Assembly: GCA_027053135.1 (NCBI GenBank)
Contig: JALUEA010000017.1
Span: forward strand, 1-18,903
Direction: 5' to 3'
From: Candidatus Altimarinota bacterium
GTDB lineage: Bacteria > Patescibacteriota > Gracilibacteria > CAIRYL01
DNA: 18,903 nucleotides
The notes under the pieces are model-generated. The model was not told the origin of the DNA. It saw only the letters and a program-made list of their open reading frames with translations, and ran no database searches. Below are positions 15,324 to 18,903 of this stretch, piece by piece. Both the position numbers and the translations under genes were made by a program. Within the stretch, counting starts at the first letter, position 1, and every line of letters starts with the position of its first letter.

Positions 15324-17453
15324 TTATGTATTTGTGTGGTTGAGAAGTGTAAAAAATTCTGAAAGCGTCAGAAGAGGTATCCCAATGGATTCTGCGTGTG
15401 TTTTCTTTTGTCCTGCTTTGTCTCCTACTACTACATAATCGGTTTTTTTTGATACTGATCCCACGCATGTTCCTCCATGCTCTTCAATTATTGTTTTGAG
15501 ATCATCGCGTGAGTGGTGAGGAAAACTTCCGGTTATCACAAATTTTTTGTGAAGAAATGGAGTCTTTTTAGAGGAAGAAGAAAGTGCTGTGTTGGTTCGT
15601 GTATTTGTTTGAAAAATTATTTCGAGTTGTTCGAAGAGTTTTTGATGTTCTGTATTTTGTATAAAGGTAATTATTTCTTGAGCTGTTTTTTCTCCTATAT
15701 CATGAATATTTTGTAAGGTTTCGAGAGAAGTCTGTGAAATATGTGTAAAAGCACGAAAATGAGGGTAGTGCTGAGCAAGTATTTTTGATGTTTTTTCTCC
15801 TACTCCGGTAATTCCTAATGCATGAATAATTCTCCAAAAAGGTTGTGTTGTACTGTTTTTGAGTGCTGATTGGATGTTTTCAATAGATTTTTGTTTAAAG
15901 TTTTTAATTTTTGCCCAGTCTGTAGAAGAAAAGGTGTAAATATGGGAAAAATCAGAGAACTGTGTAATGAGTTTTTTTTCTATTATATCATCACATATTT
16001 CTGTTCCAAATCCTTTTATGTTTAAGCATTTTTTACTGACAAAATGTTCAAGTTTTCCTTTCAGGATTTGTGGACAGTTTGTATTAGAGCATCGGAGTGC
16101 GACTTCGTCTTGTTTTTTGTATGTAGGAGCATTACAAATAGGGCATGTTGTAGGAAGAGGAATATGAGAGAACACGGTGTGTGGAGACTGGTATTGTTCT
16201 TTTTGTTCTGCAGTAATACTTTTGATGATTTTTGGGATAACATCTCCTGATCGTTCGAGTAAAACGGTATCGTGAATATTTAATTTTTTTTCTTTGATAT
16301 AATCCATATTATGGAGTGTTGCACGATTCACTTTTACTCCATCAATTACGACTTCTTGAAGATGTGCTACGGGAGTAAGCACTCCTGTTCGTCCTACTTG
16401 CCATTCTATATGCTGTAATTGTGTTTGCACTTGTATGGCTGGAAATTTCCAGGCAATAGCCCATCGTGGGTGATGTCCTGTTGATCCAATTATTTCTCGT
16501 AAGTGATAGTTGTTGATTTTAATAACAGCTCCATCAATATCAAAATCAAAGTTTTCTCGTAGTTTTTCAATTTTTTTTATGGCCCTTAGGACTTCTGAGA
16601 GTGTTTGGCATGTATAGTAGTGTTTGCAATATGGAATATGGTGTTTCTCAAAAAATGAGAGGGTCTTATCGTATGTGGTAAAATAATTTTGAGTTTCTTT
16701 AAGAGGTGTTTCGTAAAAGAATACGGATAATTTTCGTTGTTTTGTAATAGTTGCATCAAGTTGTCTGAGGCTTCCAGAGGCGGCGTTTCGTGGTGTAGAA
16801 AATTGTTTTTTGTTTTCTGCTGAGAGTTTTGTATTTAATTCTTTAAAAATAGATTTTTTCATTACAATTTCGCCTCGTATTTCAAAGAGAGAGTTGGTGT
16901 GGGGTGTTATGGAAGGGATTGTATTTTTATGGTCTTCAAGTGTTTGCATATTGAGAGAAACATTTTCTCCTTCTTCTCCGTTTCCTCGTGTTACAGCTCG
17001 GATAAATTTCCCATTTTTGTATACACAAGAAATTCCAAGTCCATCAAATTTTGGTTCTACAATATATTTAATTTCTTGCGGGTCTTTATAAAAATTAATA
17101 TGAGATTTTTCTAAAATTTTTATAAATCGTTCTTCCCAATCTGAGAGGTCTTTTTCATGAAATGCGTTTTCAAGGGAAATCATTGGGACTAAATGTTTTG
17201 TTTTCGTTAGTTTTGTTTGTGTTGTATTATAAATTTTTTGGGTAGGAGAGTCAGGAGTTATAAATTTTGGGTATTGGAGTTCTAAATGTTTGAGTTCATG
17301 AAAAAGGGCATCAAATTCTGTATCTGAAATTTTTGAAGTATTATTTTCATAATATTCTTTTTGATAATACAGAATTTTTGTTTTGAGTTTTTCTATTTTT
17401 TTTTTGATTTCCTCTGGTTGTTGTTGGAGATCAGTATCGGTAAATAATTTCAT
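15324..17453 (-). CDS. ligA: NAD-dependent DNA ligase
   Basis: This 709-residue ligase seals nicks during replication and repair, using NAD. The domains are in the usual order. The Ia region (1-75) carries the NMN-binding YYxxEYY. The adenylation domain (75-330) has the catalytic lysine K135 in EPKFDG, TRGNGEEGENV (155-165) and PRNAASGSLRQLD (221-233). The OB-fold (about 335-415) contains VGRTGVLTPVA. A four-cysteine zinc finger (C437, C440, C455, C460), helix-hairpin-helix repeats (about 470-610) and a C-terminal BRCT domain (about 634-705, with TGSF, GGTCVGSVSKKTDYVVVGDKAG) follow. KFDG replaces the more usual K(I/L/V)DG. The gene starts 32 bases after the YgjV-like gene and is probably co-transcribed with it; it ends at the terminator shared with gap. 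Confidence 0.97.
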   Translation of the reverse strand: MKLFTDTDLQQQPEEIKKKIEKLKTKILYYQKEYYENNTSKISDTEFDALFHELKHLELQYPKFITPDSPTQKIYNTTQTKLTKTKHLVPMISLENAFHEKDLSDWEERFIKILEKSHINFYKDPQEIKYIVEPKFDGLGISCVYKNGKFIRAVTRGNGEEGENVSLNMQTLEDHKNTIPSITPHTNSLFEIRGEIVMKKSIFKELNTKLSAENKKQFSTPRNAASGSLRQLDATITKQRKLSVFFYETPLKETQNYFTTYDKTLSFFEKHHIPYCKHYYTCQTLSEVLRAIKKIEKLRENFDFDIDGAVIKINNYHLREIIGSTGHHPRWAIAWKFPAIQVQTQLQHIEWQVGRTGVLTPVAHLQEVVIDGVKVNRATLHNMDYIKEKKLNIHDTVLLERSGDVIPKIIKSITAEQKEQYQSPHTVFSHIPLPTTCPICNAPTYKKQDEVALRCSNTNCPQILKGKLEHFVSKKCLNIKGFGTEICDDIIEKKLITQFSDFSHIYTFSSTDWAKIKNFKQKSIENIQSALKNSTTQPFWRIIHALGITGVGEKTSKILAQHYPHFRAFTHISQTSLETLQNIHDIGEKTAQEIITFIQNTEHQKLFEQLEIIFQTNTRTNTALSSSSKKTPFLHKKFVITGSFPHHSRDDLKTIIEEHGGTCVGSVSKKTDYVVVGDKAGQKKTHAESIGIPLLTLSEFFTLLNHTNT

Positions 17454-17485
17454 GTGAGGTGTGTTAGGAAAAAGAAAGAATGAAT

Positions 17486-18055
17486 TTATATGTTTTTCAT
17501 TGTATATATTCCGTATATTCCGGTAATAAATAATACAAAATCGGTTAAAGCCCCTCCAATTGATCCATGTGAAAGATTATATGTAAACCATGCGAGGAGA
17601 AGTGTTGTGAAAGCAATTCTCATCCAAACGCCTTTGAGGGTGAATAGAATGATAGTACTGAGAATCGATGCCCCAACAGGAAGTAAATTAAGCAGTTTTT
17701 CTGATGGTGTTCCAGTATCAACAAATGTATATAAGTACCATCCAATACAAATATACAGCAGTACAATTACACTTGATATTTTTTTATTAAAGGGGTATTT
17801 GATAGCCAAAAGGTTTTTAATAACATCAATAGCATTTAAAAATCCAGCAGAAAGTGCATTGAGGAGTAAAAAATGAATTGCCCAAATAAATGAAGCAATT
17901 GTCATTCGGATCATAAATTTTTCGTTGTTATTACTTAAAAAGGTAAGTAACGACATACCAAATCCGAAGAATCCAATAGTTTGTGCGAAAGGGTGTTCGT
18001 GGAAAAGAAGAGTGATAGTATGTAGTATTGAAAGAAAAATATGTAAAATATCCAT
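17486..18055 (-). CDS. YgjV-family inner-membrane protein
   Basis: This 189-residue protein has about six hydrophobic segments. It matches the Imp-YgjV family in the opening IGFFGFGMSLLTFLSNNNEKFM (read as about residues 27-48), the IHFLLLNALSAGFLNAIDVIKNLL segment, and a GWYLYTF helix. The family function is unknown in general; it is a membrane protein with no catalytic motif visible here. It is first in an operon with ligA, and a divergent extended -10 pair separates it from coaBC. A functional link to ligA is not evident. The family assignment is by recognised pattern, not by a search. Confidence 0.75.
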   Translation of the reverse strand: MDILHIFLSILHTITLLFHEHPFAQTIGFFGFGMSLLTFLSNNNEKFMIRMTIASFIWAIHFLLLNALSAGFLNAIDVIKNLLAIKYPFNKKISSVIVLLYICIGWYLYTFVDTGTPSEKLLNLLPVGASILSTIILFTLKGVWMRIAFTTLLLAWFTYNLSHGSIGGALTDFVLFITGIYGIYTMKNI

Positions 18056-18082
18056 AGCGGTATGTAATGGTATTGTATATTA

Positions 18083-18113
18083 AGTGTAGCAGATACAAAA
18101 ACTATGCTACAAT
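18083..18113. promoter_or_regulatory. Divergent extended -10 promoters within an inverted repeat, ygjV-like / coaBC
   Basis: TGTAGCA (18085-18091) and TGCTACA (18105-18111) form a perfect 7-bp inverted repeat 13 bases apart. Each arm is part of an extended -10: plus strand TGC-TACAAT (18105-18113) for coaBC, minus strand TGC-TACACT (18091-18083) for the YgjV-like gene. Each -35 region would overlap the opposite -10, so the two may exclude one another. For coaBC, the expected transcription start falls on or beside the ATG at 18120. Confidence 0.5.
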
Positions 18114-18119
18114 AATAAT

Positions 18120-18903
18120 ATGAAAAATCCTAAAAAAATATTATTGGCTATTACTGGTTCTATTGCGGCTGTTAAAGCGTATGATGCTATTCGTATGTTT
18201 CAACATGATGGATATGAAGTGCAATGTGTGGTAAGTACTGGTGGAGAAAAATTCGTTTCTCGTATCGCTTTAGAAGCACTTTCGGGATATCCTGTGTTAG
18301 GTCCTGATATATTTCATTTTTCACAGAGAGATACGAAGAATAAAATAAAAGAAAATTATAATCAAAAAAATACTGCTGAAATTTTTGCACATATTGAGTG
18401 TACGAAAAATATTGAAGCAGTTGTAGTTCTTCCTATGTCAGCTAATTTTTTAGCACATTTTGCATATGGAATGGCTCCAGATTTTTTATTAAGTATGATG
18501 CTTGCGAATACCAAACCAGTGGTGTTGTGTCCTGCAATGAATACAAATATGTGGAACAATCCTGTTGTTCAAAATAATATTCAGCGTATAAAAACGTTTT
18601 ATTCTCAAGTTACTATTATCCCTCCACAGCAATCAGGACGACTTGCCTGTGGAGATGAAGGTATTGGTAAAATGGCATCTTTGCAAACAATACGGTTGTA
18701 TTGTGAGAAAGCAATTGAGAAATATCAAAATCGAAATTCTTTAGAGGGAAAAGCGGTTCTTATTACTCTTGGAGGAACGCAAGAAAAAATTGATCCTGTT
18801 CGTTTTATTGGAAATTTTTCATCAGGGGAAACAGGAAGGATTATTGCAGAGCAGTGTTTTGTATTAGGGGCAAAAAAGGTGATTTGTATTGTTGGAAAAG
18901 TAT
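18120..18903 (+). CDS. coaBC: Bifunctional phosphopantothenoylcysteine decarboxylase / phosphopantothenate-cysteine ligase, 3'-truncated by the window edge
   Basis: The first 261 codons are open to the window end. The enzyme makes 4'-phosphopantetheine from 4'-phosphopantothenate in coenzyme A synthesis. The N-terminal CoaC flavoprotein domain (about 1-195) has the FMN-binding TGSIAAVKA (12-20), the active-site H91 in AHIE, the PAMNTNMW motif (138-145) and the lid cysteine C177 in LACGDEGIGKM. A short linker leads to the start of the CoaB ligase domain (about 209 onward) with LITLGGTQEKIDPVRFIGNFSSG-type residues (GGT 218-220, DPVRFI 225-230, NFSSG 232-236). It is the fused bacterial form (Dfp). 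The start codon lies only six bases after the predicted -10, which suggests a leaderless mRNA. Confidence 0.95.
   Translation, partial: MKNPKKILLAITGSIAAVKAYDAIRMFQHDGYEVQCVVSTGGEKFVSRIALEALSGYPVLGPDIFHFSQRDTKNKIKENYNQKNTAEIFAHIECTKNIEAVVVLPMSANFLAHFAYGMAPDFLLSMMLANTKPVVLCPAMNTNMWNNPVVQNNIQRIKTFYSQVTIIPPQQSGRLACGDEGIGKMASLQTIRLYCEKAIEKYQNRNSLEGKAVLITLGGTQEKIDPVRFIGNFSSGETGRIIAEQCFVLGAKKVICIVGKV

Noticed and set aside
17490..17876. A 128-codon plus-strand frame opposite the YgjV-like gene
   Set aside because: The minus-strand frame gives a coherent membrane protein with a family pattern; this one does not.
1..18903. Genetic code 25 (UGA read as glycine), as in Gracilibacteria
   Set aside because: No in-frame TGA is present in any gene and all conserved glycines I checked use GG codons, so reassignment cannot be claimed from this window.
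1..18903. CRISPR array, insertion sequence, prophage, tRNA or toxin-antitoxin genes
   Set aside because: No direct-repeat array, transposase, inverted terminal repeats or cloverleaf could be found, and the gaps are too short for most of these.

Overview
The window is AT-rich (about one third G+C by eye) and gene-dense: sixteen protein genes, no gap longer than about 170 bases, and no RNA gene, transposon, CRISPR array or phage gene that I can see. The style is that of a small-genome bacterium, and a Patescibacteria/CPR member is my best guess. The reasons are very short intergenic regions, mixed single genes and short operons, no Shine-Dalgarno-like sequence before any of the starts I could examine, TAA/TAG-only stop codons, and a TrmH-family methyltransferase of the short type common in that group. 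This placement is an inference; no rRNA or classic marker set is present apart from ribosomal protein L28.

Layout. 2-1258 (+): 3' part of a von Willebrand factor A (VWA) domain protein whose start lies outside the window. 1326-1877 (+): typical 2-Cys peroxiredoxin, separated by a bidirectional terminator from a minus-strand cell-envelope operon, read from right to left as DsbA-like thiol oxidoreductase, 3-dehydroquinate synthase (aroB) and an O-antigen ligase/polymerase-like membrane protein (5642-1954). 5709-6659 (-): voltage-gated type potassium channel. It diverges, across a palindromic promoter, from a TrmH/SpoU RNA methyltransferase and the DNA polymerase III alpha subunit dnaE (6750-10920, +). 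10989-12008 (+): rmlD-type dTDP-4-dehydrorhamnose reductase with an unusual charged tail, converging almost end to end on dcd (12011-12595, -). 12766-13710 (+): unrecognised secreted or membrane-anchored protein. 13810-14085 (+): rpmB (L28). 14203-15231 (+): glyceraldehyde-3-phosphate dehydrogenase. After a second bidirectional terminator come ligA and a YgjV-like membrane protein (15324-18055, -), which diverge from a coaBC gene that runs off the right edge (18120 onward, +).

Much of the content is housekeeping: replication (dnaE, ligA), nucleotide supply (dcd), translation and RNA modification (rpmB, trmH-like), central metabolism (gap, coaBC) and redox protection (peroxiredoxin, DsbA-like). 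A surface-polysaccharide theme (rmlD, O-antigen ligase-like) is added. I found no clear new defence or mobile system. The most interesting signals are genome-wide habits visible here: UGA absent both as stop and as sense codon, translation starts without Shine-Dalgarno, extended -10 promoters (two of them in tight divergent or palindromic pairs, one apparently leaderless), a CGA preference for arginine, and a strand-linked composition bias. At the gene level, the notable points are a GAPDH with a changed cofactor loop, a degenerate PHP domain in DnaE, and the uncharacterised protein at 12766.
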